Source: Hydractinia symbiolongicarpus
Lineage: Eukaryota > Cnidaria > Hydrozoa > Anthoathecata > Hydractiniidae
Length of the DNA: 64,000 nucleotides
Direction: 5' to 3'
NCBI RefSeq assembly: GCF_029227915.1
Contig: NC_079881.1
Span: 1,612,001 to 1,676,000 of the forward strand
Shown: positions 63,816 to 64,000 of the stretch, in pieces
Position numbering within the stretch: position 1 is the first letter of the stretch
How the letters are laid out: each line of letters opens with the position of its first letter
Position numbers and translations under genes: made by a program
Notes under the pieces: model-generated
The model's database searches: none
What the model saw: only the letters and a program-made list of their open reading frames with translations
Told to the model about the DNA's origin: nothing

Positions 63816-63916
63816 ATGCGTTTTAGTGGTGAAAAAATAATTTAAAAAATCGTTCGGGAAAGGAGTTTACGCCCTGGGTACTTTCTTTGTATACTTTTGA
63901 CTATACGGGCCGATTC
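63816..63916 (+). repeat. Half-unit 16
   Basis: The joint reads CCGATTCATGCG for CCGAGTCATGCG, the only copy with a base change in the junction itself. It lies 710 bp after half-unit 15. Confidence 0.91.
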
Positions 63917-64000
63917 ATGCGTTTTAGTGGTGAAAAGATAATTTAAAAAATCGTTTTGGAAATGAGTTTACTCACAGGGTACTTTCTTTGTATACATTCG

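Larger units (their letters stand above)
1..64000. repeat. 203-bp satellite DNA array filling the window
   Basis: Every stretch I read is the same unit in one orientation. Phased on the motif CGTCTC, starts fall at 11, 214, 417, 620, 823, 1025, 1228, 1431 and so on, giving 203 bp (202 for one class, 201 for another). Fixed landmarks in nearly every unit are CGTCTCATC near 1, CAAGTCTCATG near 36, TTTAAAAAATCG near 70, GTATAC near 118, TTTACGGGAAAT near 150 and GCCGGCGATTAAAC near 177. No unique DNA, gene or mobile element interrupts it. The 203-bp length is not a multiple of three, so frames rotate from unit to unit and no conserved long reading frame exists. Large satellite arrays of this kind are a eukaryotic centromere or heterochromatin feature; the location and species are inferred only at that level. 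Confidence 0.98.
58431..64000 (+). repeat. Type B-rich block with variable half-unit spacing
   Basis: Type B units with AAGGTAATTTAAAAAGTCG dominate, interrupted by half-units at spacings of 710, 1,116, 506, 913, 507, 1,318 and 710 bp. The K class is absent. Local novelties include CCCTATATACTTTC near 62,149, AAGTCGTGGGTTTTCG near 62,410 and TGCGGGCCGAG near 61,876. No gene is seen; the array continues beyond the window. Confidence 0.82.

Noticed and set aside
1-64000. CRISPR array
   Set aside because: The units are 203 bp and fully repeated, with no short repeat/unique spacer pattern, leader or cas genes.
43500-64000. CENP-B box in type B units (ATTCGACTATACGGGCC)
   Set aside because: It has TTCG and CGGG in the right order, but six bases lie between them instead of seven and the central A is displaced. 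As a box it is one base short, so I do not call it.
1-64000. Transposon, retroelement or LTR insertion
   Set aside because: No stretch departs from the satellite unit for more than a few bases, and no terminal repeats, target duplications or enzyme reading frames are present.
1-64000. Bacterial or phage origin of the window
   Set aside because: There is no coding density at all over 64 kb, and tandem noncoding repeats of this extent with higher-order order are a eukaryotic feature.

Overview
The whole window is one uninterrupted satellite DNA array. A unit of about 203 bp is repeated head to tail in one orientation from the first base to the last, roughly 308 full-length units plus 16 half-length ones. 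I see no protein-coding gene, RNA gene, transposon, CRISPR array, telomere repeat or unique sequence. Such arrays are typical of eukaryotic centromeric, pericentromeric or other heterochromatic DNA. The species cannot be named from the sequence. The reference unit is 38% GC, with an A-tract-rich first 80 bp and a CG-rich stretch at about 130-185. It has 13 CpG against about 7 expected, so it shows no CpG decay.

The units fall into two broad families that are mostly interleaved. Type A has TTCGGG-AAATGAG, CTCCCTGGG, ACTTTTGACTATACGGGCCGAG and an end of CTTCTTTTATTCAG. Type B has TTTTGG-AAATGAG, CTCACAGGG, ACATTCGACTATA, GGCCAAGC and an end of CCACTTTCATTA. Finer private variants define named classes (K, P, Q, R, S, T, U, V, W, X below), and these expose higher-order structure.

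Domain I (1 to about 18.9 kb) is built on a five-unit higher-order repeat, K-P-Q-R-S (1,014 bp). It is nested in a larger segment present four times, starting at 11, 5890, 10350 and 12985, with lengths of 29, 22, 13 and at least 20 units. The shorter versions arose by loss of 7 and then 9 whole units through K/Q recombinant units. Domain II (about 18.9 to 43 kb) is a chain of local tandem duplications of 12, 3, 19, 12, 5 and 5 units, marked by a U-left/B-right hybrid unit (V). Domain III (about 43 to 64 kb) has a new B variant (AAGGTAATTTAAAAAGTCG) and a half-unit produced by an internal deletion. That half-unit was copied to 16 places, always spaced n x 203 + 101 bp apart, inside duplications of 2,738, 2,232 and 3,653 bp.

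No set of genes works together here. The information in this window is a record of unequal exchange, local amplification and variant turnover. Coordinates of unit starts were read by hand from the CGTCTC motif. Duplication edges lie inside identical sequence and are good only to within about one unit unless stated.
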